NCBI RefSeq assembly: GCF_000725425.1
Contig: NZ_CP006019.1
Location: 1,364,001 to 1,428,000, forward strand
From: Palaeococcus pacificus DY20341
GTDB lineage: Archaea; Methanobacteriota_B; Thermococci; Thermococcales; Thermococcaceae
Length of the DNA stretch: 64,000 nt
Reading direction: 5' to 3'
Notes under the pieces: generated by a model
The model's database searches: none
Told to the model about the DNA's origin: nothing
What the model saw: the letters and a program-made list of their open reading frames with translations, nothing else
In this document: positions 9,436 through 18,456 of the stretch, piece by piece
Numbering within the stretch: the first letter of the stretch is position 1
How the letters are laid out: every line of letters begins with the position of its first letter
Program-made: the position numbers and the translations under genes

Positions 9436-9443
9436 TTATATAC
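9436..9443 (+). promoter_or_regulatory. TATA box for the 42-residue gene
   Basis: TTATATAC lies 40 bases upstream of the ATG at 9476. A start about 25 bases downstream of its centre would be near 9464, leaving a leader of about a dozen bases that holds the GGTGAT ribosome-binding site at 9465-9470. Confidence 0.55.
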
Positions 9444-9475
9444 TCCGAGAGTAATTATATCTCCTGGTGATTTCC

Positions 9476-9604
9476 ATGGAAAACCTGAAGATACTCGAGA
9501 AGAGGTTGGAGATAGTGAGGAGGCAGAAGGAAAAGCTCCTCGCTGAAGAGGCTAGAATCTTGAGGATATTAAAGCAGGAGAAAATGAAAAAAGCTACAAG
9601 CTAA
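9476..9604 (+). CDS. Small coiled-coil protein, 42 residues
   Basis: A short gene with its own signals: TATA box at 9436-9443, GGTGAT five bases before the ATG, and an uninterrupted frame MENLKILEKRLEIVRRQKEK... ending TS-stop. Heptad spacing of leucine and isoleucine (L4, I6, L11, I13, L21, L22, I28, L29, I31, L32) with dense lysine, arginine and glutamate predicts one amphipathic helix or coiled coil. It stands alone between the divergent kinase and the converging SAM synthetase. No function is recognised; DNA-, RNA- or partner-binding are all possible. Confidence 0.65.
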   Translation: MENLKILEKRLEIVRRQKEKLLAEEARILRILKQEKMKKATS

Positions 9605-9645
9605 TTCCTCTTTTATTCCAAATTTTTAAAATAAAAGCAAAGAGC

Positions 9646-10863
9646 TCAGAAGACGTTGAGCTCGTCCTTTAGAATCATTTCTCTGATCCTTATAATGTTG
9701 GCCAACCACTCGTCTGCTATCTCGTATGCTGGCCTCTCGATCTTCTCAATTGTGTAGCCCTTCTTTGGAATTATCTGCAGGCTTGCGACTAATGGCTCGT
9801 CAATTGGCTTTCCTATTTGGCTCAAAATTCTGACATAAACCTCTTCAACGCCTTCTACCTGCTCTGCAACGTCCCTAGCTATGAGATTAGCGAGGAGGTT
9901 GTAAATCTTACCCACGTGTGAAACTGGGTTCTTTCCAGCGGCAGCCTCCATACTCATGTATCTGTTTGGAGTGATCAAACCGTTTACTCTGTTGCCCCTT
10001 CCAACGCTTCCATCATCTCCAGCCTCAGCTGAAGTTCCTGTGACTGTTATGTAGTAAATGTCCTTCTCGGGATCATCAGCGGTGTTTACGTAAATGTTAA
10101 CTTTTCTCTCCGTGTATTTGCCTACAAGCTCTTCCACGGCCTCATAAACTGCCTGCTTAGCTTCTAAATATTCTTGTGGGTTTTGCACTTCACTGTCAAC
10201 CATTGCAGCTGCTATCGTGAGGTCTATCTCATCGCCCTTTCTAAGACCCATAACCTTAATGTCCTCACCTACGGCTGGGAACTTCTTCTTAAACTCATCG
10301 CTGTTGAGCATCTTCTCTGTCTCATAAACTATCTTCTCAACTTCGCTGAATGGAGCAAAGCCTACACCGAATGAGGTGTCGTTTGATAGAGGGATTGGGT
10401 TCTCCTTAGCCTTGTTGAAAACACCAACGAGGTCAACGCTACCTTGGCCTATTCTTGAGTCAATAACGACGTGCTCATCTATGTTGAGGTGTCTAACAGC
10501 CTTCCTTAGGTATTCCTTCGCAGCTTTTATTGCTACCTCATGAACAGGGAAAAGCTCTCTATCGATGAGTTCAACTGCTCTACCTGAGAGAAGTATGTAA
10601 ATGGGCTTTATTACTTCTCCACCACCAAATCTTGGATAGGCCCTTCCTCCAACAACCTCAACTTGATCTGTGTTGTGGTGCAAAATTATGCCGTACCTCT
10701 TGATGTATTCTCTGCTCAATGCCCTGCTGACGGCCTCGGCTATTCCATCCGCAATGCTATCTGGGTGTCCAATTCCCTTCCTTTCGACGAGTTCAACCTT
10801 TTGCATCTCAACCGGAGTCTTATGAATCTCCTCAACAACTATATTCCTTCTCTTCTCCGCCAT
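9646..10863 (-). CDS. mat: S-adenosylmethionine synthetase, archaeal type
   Basis: 405 residues of the archaeal MAT family, which makes S-adenosylmethionine from methionine and ATP in the cytoplasm. Visible family segments include [20 protein letters not shown] near the N-terminus, [29 protein letters not shown] near residue 270 and [12 protein letters not shown]. Start set at ATG 10863 with GGTGATGATC directly upstream; the 34 extra codons of the longest frame run across the TATA box. The gene is divergent from an HTH-CBS regulator. CBS domains often bind adenosyl ligands, so feedback by SAM or ATP is a fair hypothesis. Confidence 0.95.
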   Translation of the reverse strand: MAEKRRNIVVEEIHKTPVEMQKVELVERKGIGHPDSIADGIAEAVSRALSREYIKRYGIILHHNTDQVEVVGGRAYPRFGGGEVIKPIYILLSGRAVELIDRELFPVHEVAIKAAKEYLRKAVRHLNIDEHVVIDSRIGQGSVDLVGVFNKAKENPIPLSNDTSFGVGFAPFSEVEKIVYETEKMLNSDEFKKKFPAVGEDIKVMGLRKGDEIDLTIAAAMVDSEVQNPQEYLEAKQAVYEAVEELVGKYTERKVNIYVNTADDPEKDIYYITVTGTSAEAGDDGSVGRGNRVNGLITPNRYMSMEAAAGKNPVSHVGKIYNLLANLIARDVAEQVEGVEEVYVRILSQIGKPIDEPLVASLQIIPKKGYTIEKIERPAYEIADEWLANIIRIREMILKDELNVF

Positions 10864-10906
10864 GATCATCACCTGATGAACTTTTACGTGCATAGCTCTG
10901 TCATGG

Positions 10907-10920
10907 GCTTTATATATTTT
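10907..10920 (-). promoter_or_regulatory. TATA box of mat
   Basis: On the minus strand AAAATATATAAAGC gives a strong archaeal TATA element. A start about 25 bases downstream, near 10887, leaves roughly 24 bases of leader containing GGTGAT. Confidence 0.5.
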
Positions 10921-10944
10921 TCGGCATGATGGCAGGGCCAATAT

Positions 10945-10959
10945 ATAACTAGTGGTTAT
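10945..10959. promoter_or_regulatory. Inverted repeat ATAAC-N5-GTTAT, upstream copy
   Basis: ATAAC TAGTG GTTAT is a perfect 5-5 inverted repeat with a five-base centre. It lies between the mat TATA box and the plus-strand promoter of the HTH-CBS gene, and matches the copy at 11000-11016 in both arms and in spacing. Candidate operator; binding protein inferred. Confidence 0.5.
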
Positions 10960-10999
10960 TAACAATAAAGGAAAAATTTATTATCCCTGAGAAACAATA

Positions 11000-11016
11000 A
11001 ATAACTGGGGGTTATT
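11000..11016. promoter_or_regulatory. Inverted repeat AATAAC-N5-GTTATT abutting the HTH-CBS start codon
   Basis: AATAAC TGGGG GTTATT is a perfect 6-6 inverted repeat whose last base touches the ATG at 11017. Its centre GGGG also serves as the ribosome-binding site. With the similar copy about 56 bases upstream it brackets the TATA-like AAATTTATTA near 10975-10984, the arrangement expected of an autoregulated repressor. Confidence 0.55.
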
Positions 11017-11580
11017 ATGGTAATATTTCCTAGACCGATAGATCCGCGGGAGATAAAGAAAATTAGAAAGGAATTAGGTATAACACAAGAAGAACTTGCC
11101 AAAAAAGCTGGAGTTACTCAGGCGTATATAGCGAAGCTTGAAAACGGAAAAGTTGATCCAAGACTTTCAACGTTTAACAAAATACTCGAAGCTTTATTGG
11201 AGTGCAAAAAAGGCAAAATCCGTGCAAAGAATATAATGTCTTCCCCCATAATTGGAGTTAAGCCCTATGAAAGCGTTGAGAAAGTTATAAAGCTGATGAA
11301 CGAAAACAACATATCTCAAGTGCCTGTGATAGCGGGGAGCAAAATTGTAGGCGGAATAACCGAGAAATTGCTGGTCAGGAAGAGCTTGGAGTTTGAAGAC
11401 ATCTACGACCGGAAGGTTATGGAAGTCATGGACGAGCCTTTTCCAATAGTGAACGAAGAAGACGATATTGAGCTTGTTAAGTACCTCTTAGAGGAGCATC
11501 CCGCAGTTATAGTCCAAAATAAAGAGGGCGTCCCAGTTGGCATCATAACACGCTCGGACTTGTTCACGCTTAAAAGCTGA
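11017..11580 (+). CDS. HTH (XRE-type) plus CBS-pair transcriptional regulator
   Basis: 187 residues. A Cro/CI-type helix-turn-helix occupies about 12-62 (ITQEELAKKAGVTQAYIAKLENG). Two CBS domains follow, about 70-125 (IMSSPIIGV...ISQVPVI) and 130-187 (VMEVMDEPFPIV...GVPVGIITRSDL). CBS pairs bind adenosine nucleotides or S-adenosylmethionine, so the protein probably senses an adenosyl ligand and controls transcription. It is divergent from the SAM synthetase gene and its promoter is bracketed by two copies of an inverted repeat, one touching its start codon, which suggests autoregulation and possibly control of mat. Domain call firm; ligand inferred. Confidence 0.9.
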   Translation: MVIFPRPIDPREIKKIRKELGITQEELAKKAGVTQAYIAKLENGKVDPRLSTFNKILEALLECKKGKIRAKNIMSSPIIGVKPYESVEKVIKLMNENNISQVPVIAGSKIVGGITEKLLVRKSLEFEDIYDRKVMEVMDEPFPIVNEEDDIELVKYLLEEHPAVIVQNKEGVPVGIITRSDLFTLKS

Positions 11581-11634
11581 TTTTCTTTTCAAAACTTTAA
11601 AATAGGGTGAAAAGCAATTCATTTAGGTGGTCTT

Positions 11635-12510
11635 ATGGCATTAAGAGAGCTTGGTGATGGTTTATACCTTTACCCCGGAAGCCCATCAACAATGATTAAA
11701 GTCCACGAAGGAAAAGCTGTTCTCATTGATGTTGGGCACGGGAGTGGGCGGCATAAAGACCTAAAGAGAGAGGTTAAAAAGCTCGGGGTTGAAATTGAGG
11801 CGTTAATGGCAACTCACGGCCACGCTGATCATATAAGCGTCGTGCCGAAGCTTGAAAAGCCCCTGTTTATACACCGCTTTGAGTTCTCCGTTGCGGAAAG
11901 TCCTTTAAACCGGGAACTTTTGACTTTTGGTTCCAAGGCTCCAAAGGGCTTCCTTGTTTACCAGTTCCCTCAGGAGGTTAAGGCCCATGTCATTTTTGAG
12001 TGGGACGATGAGCTCTTTGGTTTGAGAACAATCAAGCTGGACGGCCACTCTCCGGGAATGACAGGGTTTTTAGATAAAGACAATGGGGTTCTATACGCTG
12101 GAGACAGCTTTTTCGGTGAAAAGATTATCCAAGCTGTTGGCGCTCCATACCTAATTGACCCAGAATTATTCAAAGCTTCAATTAAAGAATTACATAATTA
12201 TGCAAATAAAGGCTTCACCATAATACCCTCGCATGGTCGAATGGTGAGAGGGGGAGAGGCCTTAGAGGTGCTCGACTTCAATTTAAAGCGCGTAGAGGAG
12301 ATAGAGGAGAAAATTTTGGAGCTTTTAGAAAAGCCGATGAGCATAAGCGAACTATCTTATAGCCTAGCAAAGGCTTTCGACGCAAAAATAACTCCACAAA
12401 CTCTGGCTTTGAACCAAGTGCCTATTAGGGCATTTATAGCAGAGCTTTACAATAGGGAGTTAATTGAAGCGGTAATAGAGAAGGACTTAAAGTGGAAGGT
12501 TAGAGGATGA
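11635..12510 (+). CDS. Metallo-beta-lactamase fold hydrolase with C-terminal winged-helix region
   Basis: 291 residues. THGHADH at 60-66 is the HxHxDH zinc motif; further ligands are expected in GHSPGMTG, AGDSFF and PSHGRMV. The last ~90 residues (EEIEEKILELLEKPMSISELSYSLAKAF...) look like the winged-helix tail seen in LACTB2-like and glyoxalase II-like members. The ATG follows AGGTGGTCTT. Substrate unknown: thioester, nucleic acid and phosphodiester hydrolysis all occur in this fold. It converges with the Cas4-like nuclease gene, separated by three bases. Confidence 0.85.
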   Translation: MALRELGDGLYLYPGSPSTMIKVHEGKAVLIDVGHGSGRHKDLKREVKKLGVEIEALMATHGHADHISVVPKLEKPLFIHRFEFSVAESPLNRELLTFGSKAPKGFLVYQFPQEVKAHVIFEWDDELFGLRTIKLDGHSPGMTGFLDKDNGVLYAGDSFFGEKIIQAVGAPYLIDPELFKASIKELHNYANKGFTIIPSHGRMVRGGEALEVLDFNLKRVEEIEEKILELLEKPMSISELSYSLAKAFDAKITPQTLALNQVPIRAFIAELYNRELIEAVIEKDLKWKVRG

Positions 12511-12513
12511 GCA

Positions 12514-13143
12514 TCAAAAGAAGCCGTCTGCATAGTCCTCCGGCTGACACAGGTAGCGGTAGGGGCAGTATTTACACATGAAGTTGTCCCACCCCTTAGG
12601 GGGCTTGTCCTTTTCGTAGTGCTTTTTAATTTTGTAGAACTGCCTGAGCGTCTCGTGGAAGAGCTTTTTATCGTAGGGGATTTCAAAAGCCCTGAAGCCT
12701 ACACCTTCAACGAGCGGGAAGCGCGAGAAGTCTATCTTCCTTAAGCGCTCCTTCTCATTGCCCAACCTGACGTAATACAAGTAGCCCCACTCTGCATTTG
12801 CCCAGCGCATGTATATGTTGAGCTGGGCCAAGTGGTAGTCATATGGTTCTCTTGGCACACTCGTCTTTCCTTTGATTTCGATTGGGTGGCCTTTAAATGC
12901 ATCTATCCTCCCGTGGATTTCAAAGCCCAAGCGCGGAGCTTTAAGAACCATGTGCTTCTCAAGCTCGTAATTGAAGCGCTTTTTGAGTATGTTCCCCAAG
13001 AGGTTGTGAATTCTAACCCCCTGCTCAAGCCTAATTTTAACATTTATCGGCCACCTCTGCGGGTAGCCTTTGAGGCGATAGTATATCCTTCGAGGGCACA
13101 TCAAAGCCTCACTCGCGTAAAACTCCAATAGCTCATCGGCCAT
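12514..13143 (-). CDS. Cas4-like / RecB-family PD-(D/E)xK nuclease with Fe-S cysteines
   Basis: 209 residues. One cysteine at 16 (ALMCPRR) and three near the C-terminus (190, 193, 199 in CKYCPYRYLC) form the four-cysteine Fe-S cluster pattern of Cas4 and Dna2-type nucleases. Catalytic residues are in place: His46, Asp81 (GRIDAF), Glu89-x-Lys91 (IEIKGK) and QLNIYM (Gln107). The ATG at 13143 follows GGAGTGAG inside the nurA stop region, so the gene is the last cistron of the herA-mre11-rad50-nurA operon rather than part of a cas locus. Probable single-strand exonuclease acting in DNA-end processing; that role is inferred from context. Confidence 0.85.
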   Translation of the reverse strand: MADELLEFYASEALMCPRRIYYRLKGYPQRWPINVKIRLEQGVRIHNLLGNILKKRFNYELEKHMVLKAPRLGFEIHGRIDAFKGHPIEIKGKTSVPREPYDYHLAQLNIYMRWANAEWGYLYYVRLGNEKERLRKIDFSRFPLVEGVGFRAFEIPYDKKLFHETLRQFYKIKKHYEKDKPPKGWDNFMCKYCPYRYLCQPEDYADGFF

Positions 13144-13148
13144 TTTAC

Positions 13149-14453
13149 TCACTCCAAGGGTTCTCTACCGTATCTGAGGAAGCTGAGGTACTTTTCATCC
13201 TCGCCAACGAGGGCACTTATGAGAGAATCCACATAGGTATCGAACTCCTGCTTTTTAATAACTACGGTATGGTGCGCGTATTCGAGAGGGATTACATATT
13301 CGTCTTCCGCTGCAGACAACAGGTAAGAGAGCATCTCTAACTCCTTATTTTTCCCGAGCTTTGGGATTTCAAGGAGATATATCACGCCCCCATTAACAAA
13401 TCTAACATAGAACGGCTGTATGTTTAAGACCGTCACCTTTTTTATTTTTCCCCTCTCGTAGATTTCCCTCTCTGAAAATAACGACACTATATTTTTTAGA
13501 TGGCCATGTTTTTCTGCAACTTCTTTTATAACCTCCGGAAGAGACCATTTTCGCGATTTAGAGTAGTTAAACCGTATGTATCCTCTTTCTTTTGAAATTG
13601 CGTCGATTATTGGAACATCAAGCATGGGAGCAGGCTTGTTCTTTGTAGTCCTGTTATCCCCCGTGCCGTTTGCTGACTGCTTTTCAATGGCGGATTTCAC
13701 CAAGTCATCTGTGTAGAACGTCTTTGCTATGGATGCCACATTCCCAGCAAAAAGCCTGTCGAGAGAGTGCAAATATTCGAGATATTCAAGAAAGATTATT
13801 ACATCCTCACTGTACGATGGGTTCTCTTTAATTCCATCCACAAATTCAGCATCCAAACTGCGCTCTTTTATTAAATCAAAGATATCATTTTTCCGTGCTA
13901 TTACTGTAGAGTAGTTAATCAGCCCTTCTGCTTCTAAATCCTTTTTCCATTGTGTCCATTCATCATCAAGCATATCTAAAAAAGCCCTGACCAAGTCCAT
14001 CATTTCTATCTTATTTTCTTTGTAGATTTCCTTGATTGTAGTATCCACATAAGCAGGAGGCCTTGCTATTGAGCCACTTAAAGTTCCGTCCATCAAAATG
14101 AGCTCCGCTCCCTTGATCTCCCTCGTCATCGCGCCGATTCTATTTTCAAGGGTCTGCATGTGAAGTCTAATCCTCTCATCCACATGCTTATAAGGAGAGA
14201 CTAACCCTATTTCGTGCCATTGCAGTAAATCCTTACCTATCGCAACCGAAGAGACTGCATAAACTATAGCTCCACTTAAGCGCTTTATCATCCTGCTGCC
14301 ATCAACTGCGTAAACATTGACCTTCTTTGGCTGTGGGAAATCTTGCCAACGGTACTCCTTTGCCACGAGCTCCTTTAGGAGCTTTATCTTATCGAGCTGT
14401 GAGTCGAGGTACTTCCTGACCTCCTTCAAGTGGCTCTCGCTAATACGCGGCAA
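13149..14453 (-). CDS. nurA: NurA 5'-3' nuclease
   Basis: 434 residues. NurA partners with the HerA translocase to resect DNA ends for homologous recombination, giving 3' tails for RadA. Catalytic aspartates are visible in YAVDGSRM (Asp51) and LILMDGTL (Asp122), and the conserved late histidines in YAHHTVVI. The start is a TTG at 14453: it follows GAGGTG with a seven-base spacer and no in-frame ATG occurs before the first catalytic motif, so a TTG start overlapping the end of rad50 by 14 bases is required. Operon position after herA, mre11 and rad50 is the classic archaeal order. Confidence 0.94.
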   Translation of the reverse strand: MPRISESHLKEVRKYLDSQLDKIKLLKELVAKEYRWQDFPQPKKVNVYAVDGSRMIKRLSGAIVYAVSSVAIGKDLLQWHEIGLVSPYKHVDERIRLHMQTLENRIGAMTREIKGAELILMDGTLSGSIARPPAYVDTTIKEIYKENKIEMMDLVRAFLDMLDDEWTQWKKDLEAEGLINYSTVIARKNDIFDLIKERSLDAEFVDGIKENPSYSEDVIIFLEYLEYLHSLDRLFAGNVASIAKTFYTDDLVKSAIEKQSANGTGDNRTTKNKPAPMLDVPIIDAISKERGYIRFNYSKSRKWSLPEVIKEVAEKHGHLKNIVSLFSEREIYERGKIKKVTVLNIQPFYVRFVNGGVIYLLEIPKLGKNKELEMLSYLLSAAEDEYVIPLEYAHHTVVIKKQEFDTYVDSLISALVGEDEKYLSFLRYGREPLE

Positions 14454-17106
14454 GACTCTCCACCTCTACCCTGCTCTTTCCACCAACTAACGAAACCCTA
14501 ATCACGTAATCCGCTGCATCTTTAAGCTCCTCGTCATGAGACACTATTATAACCTGCGGTATTTTCCTCAAGTGCTGCGTTATTATGTCTATGAGCTTCT
14601 TTCTTCTCTCTTCGTCTAAGAAAGGCGTCGGCTCGTCCAAAATGAGGAGCTCGAGGTTTCTGACTTTGTAGAGCGACAGTGCCAACCTAAATGAAAGACC
14701 GAGAGCTATCCTCTCGCCTCCACTTAAAAAATCAATGCCCTGCTCTTCACCTTGGTATAAAACTGCTATCCTAATCCTCTCCTTACCATACCTCTTCTCG
14801 CGGATTATCTTAATGCCCTGGTACTTCCTTTCCGTCATTTCCGAGAACAACTCGCTCGCAACTTTTTCAACTTCCTCAAGTCCCCTGCGTTCCGCTTCAG
14901 CCTTGAATTTGATTAACTTCTCTCTCAGCACTTTCATATCGGCCATGACCTTTTCTACTGCCTTTATCTTTGCTTGAGCGCTCTTAACCTCCTCAAGCTG
15001 CTTCCTTAAACCTTCTAAACGTTTTGTTACTTCTTCTTTAAGTCTTTCCTGGCCCTCAATTTCTGCTTTAATGCTGGCAACTTTGTTTGAGAGATTCAAG
15101 TACTCATTTTCAACTCTCTCAAACTCTTCCTTTGAGAACTCTTTTTTAAGCTTTTGAACTTTTGCTTTAATCTCTTGGAGCTCTTTTTTGAGCTTTTCCA
15201 GTCCCTTAATCTTCAGCCCCATTTTCTCCTCGAGGATTCTCTTTCTCTTTTCCTTTAAGCTCAGTTCAGAAGGAATGCCCTTTAGTTGAAGATACTCTCT
15301 GTAAATGGGGTCAATCCGTTCAAGCTCCTCCTCAACATCTTCAAATGACGAGAAGCCCTCTTTAGAGAGCTCATTCAATATCCGGTTTACTCTCGCATTC
15401 AGAGCCTTCATCTCATTTTCAGCTCTCTCTTTTTCCATCATAAGCTTTTCCAGCTTTTCGAGCTCTCTGTTAATGCTGGTCATCTCCTTCTTGAGTTCAA
15501 TGGCCTTTCTCTTGACCTCTTCGAATTCATCAGCTTTTTTCTTTAGCTTTTCAACGTCGTAGCCTTTCAGCTCTTTTTCAACTTCTTCGAGAAGTTCGAG
15601 TGTTTTTTGGAGCTTTAGAAGCTTTCCTTCAGTTGCCTTGATACTTTCGAGTTGTTTCTTCTCTTCAGTGAGCTCTTTTAGTTTTTCTTTGAGTTCTTTT
15701 CTCCTTTTCTCAATCTGTGCGAACTCCTCTCTATACTCACGCATTATTTCCTCTTCATCGTGCTCTTCCATAGGCCTCTTACACAGTGGACACTCCTTCG
15801 CTCCTTCAAGCTTTGAGAGGTTTTGTCTTAAGCTGTGCTCAAGCTTGTTTAAGCCGCTGATTTCTTCTCTTATCTTAATTATTTCTTCATCAACTTCCTT
15901 TGCCTTTTCTTTAGCTTTGTTGACCCCTTCAATCTCGCTGAGAAGCTTTTCTTTAGTGTATCCCTCTTTTTTAAGTTCCATCTCATGCCTTTCTTTCTGA
16001 GCTAAAAGCTGCATGGCCTTCTCATACTGCTCAACGGAGCGTTTTAACTCGTTGTATGTTTTAATTGCTTTGGTATATTCCTCTCTCTTTATCTGGAGCT
16101 CTTTCTCCTTTTCTTTAAGCTCCTCAATCTGCTCCCCAATATTCTTAAGCTTTTGTTCTAGACGAGACATCTCAATTTTGGCCTTGTGAAGGTCATCTTT
16201 TTTAGATAGAACAGATTTGAGTTTGGGATATCTCTTGTTAACCCACTCAATCTCCTTAAGCCTCTTCTCTTTCCCCTTGAGGTCTTGGATCTCTTGTTGG
16301 AGCTCTTTTATTCTCTCTTCGAGATGGGTTATGGACTCTTTTATCTCGTTGAGCTCTCCTTCTTTCCTGATCTCCTCTCTTTCAAGTTCTTCGAGAAGTT
16401 CTTTAGTGTTTTTAAGCTGGGAGTATCTGGAGGATACTGCTTTGAACTTCTCCTTAAGTTCTCCTTCCAAAAGTCTAAGCTCATTGATAGATTTAAATAC
16501 TTCCTTGAGCTTTCTTTCAGCGTCTTCTATTTGAGATTTTACATCTCCCGCTCCCAGTATGACGCCCTCCAAGTGTTCTTTCTCTCTCCTCAGCTCTCTT
16601 ATAACCTCTTGAGCATTTTTCTCGGCGTTTTCGTAGTCCTCAATTCCAAGGACTTTCCTCAAAACCTTCTCTCTCACATCTTCATCCGTTAAAATGCTCT
16701 CAATCTCTCCCTGTCTGATATAGAGGGCATTTCTATAAACATGGATTGGATACAAATAGCGCTCCACCCATCTCGCTATATCGCTGTCTTTGTCCGCAAT
16801 TATGCTGCCATTTTCTTTAAGATAGCTCTCTCCAAGGGACTTTCTCACAATTTCATACATCTTTCCCCCATGTTCAAATTTTAATGTAAGCTCAAAGCCA
16901 GACTTGGAGTCCACCCTGGTGTTAACTTTCTTATATCCCCTCGGGAAGCTCCCATGGCCGAGGTAGAACGAGGCAAATATGGCCTCAAGAATAGAGCTCT
17001 TTCCAGAACCGTTTTGTCCAATTACTAAGTTTATACCATCGTTAAATTCCACGTAAGACTTTTCATGAGCCCTAAAATCCTTTATGGCGAGTGCTCTAAT
17101 CCTCAT
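14440..17106 (-). CDS. rad50: Rad50 DNA double-strand break repair ATPase
   Basis: 888 residues, full length for archaeal Rad50. The N-terminal ATPase half has the Walker A GQNGSGKSS near residue 35; a long coiled coil follows (about 170-730) interrupted by the zinc hook ECPLCKRP near residue 440; the C-terminal half carries the ABC signature FLSGGERIALG and Walker B LLILDEPTPFLDEE. It works with Mre11 to tether and process broken ends. ATG 17106 follows GGTGGTAATC; the GTG at 17115 overlaps that site. mre11 stops 11 bases upstream and nurA begins inside the end of this gene. Confidence 0.97.
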   Translation of the reverse strand: MRIRALAIKDFRAHEKSYVEFNDGINLVIGQNGSGKSSILEAIFASFYLGHGSFPRGYKKVNTRVDSKSGFELTLKFEHGGKMYEIVRKSLGESYLKENGSIIADKDSDIARWVERYLYPIHVYRNALYIRQGEIESILTDEDVREKVLRKVLGIEDYENAEKNAQEVIRELRREKEHLEGVILGAGDVKSQIEDAERKLKEVFKSINELRLLEGELKEKFKAVSSRYSQLKNTKELLEELEREEIRKEGELNEIKESITHLEERIKELQQEIQDLKGKEKRLKEIEWVNKRYPKLKSVLSKKDDLHKAKIEMSRLEQKLKNIGEQIEELKEKEKELQIKREEYTKAIKTYNELKRSVEQYEKAMQLLAQKERHEMELKKEGYTKEKLLSEIEGVNKAKEKAKEVDEEIIKIREEISGLNKLEHSLRQNLSKLEGAKECPLCKRPMEEHDEEEIMREYREEFAQIEKRRKELKEKLKELTEEKKQLESIKATEGKLLKLQKTLELLEEVEKELKGYDVEKLKKKADEFEEVKRKAIELKKEMTSINRELEKLEKLMMEKERAENEMKALNARVNRILNELSKEGFSSFEDVEEELERIDPIYREYLQLKGIPSELSLKEKRKRILEEKMGLKIKGLEKLKKELQEIKAKVQKLKKEFSKEEFERVENEYLNLSNKVASIKAEIEGQERLKEEVTKRLEGLRKQLEEVKSAQAKIKAVEKVMADMKVLREKLIKFKAEAERRGLEEVEKVASELFSEMTERKYQGIKIIREKRYGKERIRIAVLYQGEEQGIDFLSGGERIALGLSFRLALSLYKVRNLELLILDEPTPFLDEERRKKLIDIITQHLRKIPQVIIVSHDEELKDAADYVIRVSLVGGKSRVEVESLAAY

Positions 17107-17117
17107 GATTACCACCG

Positions 17118-18455
17118 CTATTTGACCTTAATCCAGGCATCAAGCTTCCCAACAGCTTTTTTCTTCACATTTTTCTCAACTTTTTGAGCTTTGGGAGCTT
17201 TTTTGCTCTGCACTTCTATCATTTCCCTCTTTTCTTCTCTCTTAGGTTCGTACCTCTCCAAGAGCCATTCCAAAAAGCTGTCCAATTCCTTTAGAAACTC
17301 CTTTGGTTCCACAGCCAGCTGAGAGAATAGCTCTCTCTCAAAGGCCGTGAAGAATTCCTCTTCTTTAATCTCCCTATCAATTAGCACAGCCTCAGACGTC
17401 ACTCTGTTGTTGAAGCTGTAGTATGCTAAGCCCCAGTCGTCTAAGAGGGGATAAAACTCACTTACATGCACTCCCCCTCTCACAGTTCCTTCGAGAGTTA
17501 CTAAAGCTATGCTGTCTCTCTCAACGTAGTCCCTAATGTCCGCAAGCTTTCTCTTAAGCTCTTCCTTAGAGTTTCCTCTTACGGTGATGTTGTAAAATGG
17601 CCTCGTCTCTATCTCAATAAATTGGGGCTCAAAGTCCTCCACTATGTAAAACCCCTTTGCGTTGGGGCCGAGCTCTTCCTCTCTTCTCGTTAGGTTCTCC
17701 AATTTCAGCCTTTTGTCGTAGATTATCCTATGGCTAGCCTCTCTAATCTCCGTCCTTTCAAGAGAGCCTGGGTAAATTATATCACCGCTGAAACCGCTCT
17801 TTCCGTGCTCGAGCTCCTTCCTCATGTGTATGTGCCCCAAAGCATAGTACTCAAAACCATCCGGGAGTTCACTCAGCTTTAAGTCAAAGGCATTTTGATA
17901 AGGCGTTCCTTCGGCGAGGTAGTCTATAGCTTGATGAAGCATTAAAATAGCGTTTTTCTCGCCTCTGAATATGTGTTTAATCTTACTAAGCCCATCTTTG
18001 CTTATCAGCTGCCATCTGCTGTGGTGCCTTAGTCCATAAATTTTCAAATCTCCAACTGTGCCATGAACTAAGTAAATACTGCCTTTTTTCATGCTCTTTT
18101 GAAACTCGCTTTCACGTGGCGACTTCTTAATGCCAAGCGTATAAATCAACCCTAAGTGCTCTAAAAGGTCGTAAATCGAAGTATCCCTTATCGTTTTGTC
18201 ATGGTTTCCCTCTATGGCAAATACTGGGATATCCTTTTTCTTTGCGAGGCTCAAAATCTCAACAGCGTCTCTTATGGCTTTGGGCGAAGGCTTGCTGACG
18301 TGGAAAAAATCGCCTGAGAGGAGTATAAAGTCAACGCCTTCCCTTATTGAAATCTCCATGGATTTTCTAAATACCTCTACGTAGTCTCTATATCTAAAAG
18401 GCTGCTGAAACTGCTCTCTACCCAAGTGAACGTCAGCTATGTGGGCAAACTTCAT
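17118..18455 (-). CDS. mre11: Mre11 DNA double-strand break repair nuclease
   Basis: 445 residues. The manganese-dependent phosphoesterase motifs are all present: IADVHLG (Asp8, His10), SGDFFH (Asp49), EGNHD (84-86), LHQAID and GHIHMR. The C-terminal ~60 residues are charged and lysine-rich, the region that contacts Rad50 in this family. Start at ATG 18455, preceded by GGTGAG; this lies at the very end of herA, with a two-base overlap region around both genes' ends, so translation is probably coupled. Acts with Rad50 as endo- and exonuclease at DNA ends. Confidence 0.97.
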   Translation of the reverse strand: MKFAHIADVHLGREQFQQPFRYRDYVEVFRKSMEISIREGVDFILLSGDFFHVSKPSPKAIRDAVEILSLAKKKDIPVFAIEGNHDKTIRDTSIYDLLEHLGLIYTLGIKKSPRESEFQKSMKKGSIYLVHGTVGDLKIYGLRHHSRWQLISKDGLSKIKHIFRGEKNAILMLHQAIDYLAEGTPYQNAFDLKLSELPDGFEYYALGHIHMRKELEHGKSGFSGDIIYPGSLERTEIREASHRIIYDKRLKLENLTRREEELGPNAKGFYIVEDFEPQFIEIETRPFYNITVRGNSKEELKRKLADIRDYVERDSIALVTLEGTVRGGVHVSEFYPLLDDWGLAYYSFNNRVTSEAVLIDREIKEEEFFTAFERELFSQLAVEPKEFLKELDSFLEWLLERYEPKREEKREMIEVQSKKAPKAQKVEKNVKKKAVGKLDAWIKVK

Positions 18456-18456
18456 C

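Noticed and set aside
12514-13143. Cas4-like gene as part of the CRISPR-Cas system
   Set aside because: It is coupled to nurA, 49 kb from the array, and no cas1, cas2 or effector gene is near.
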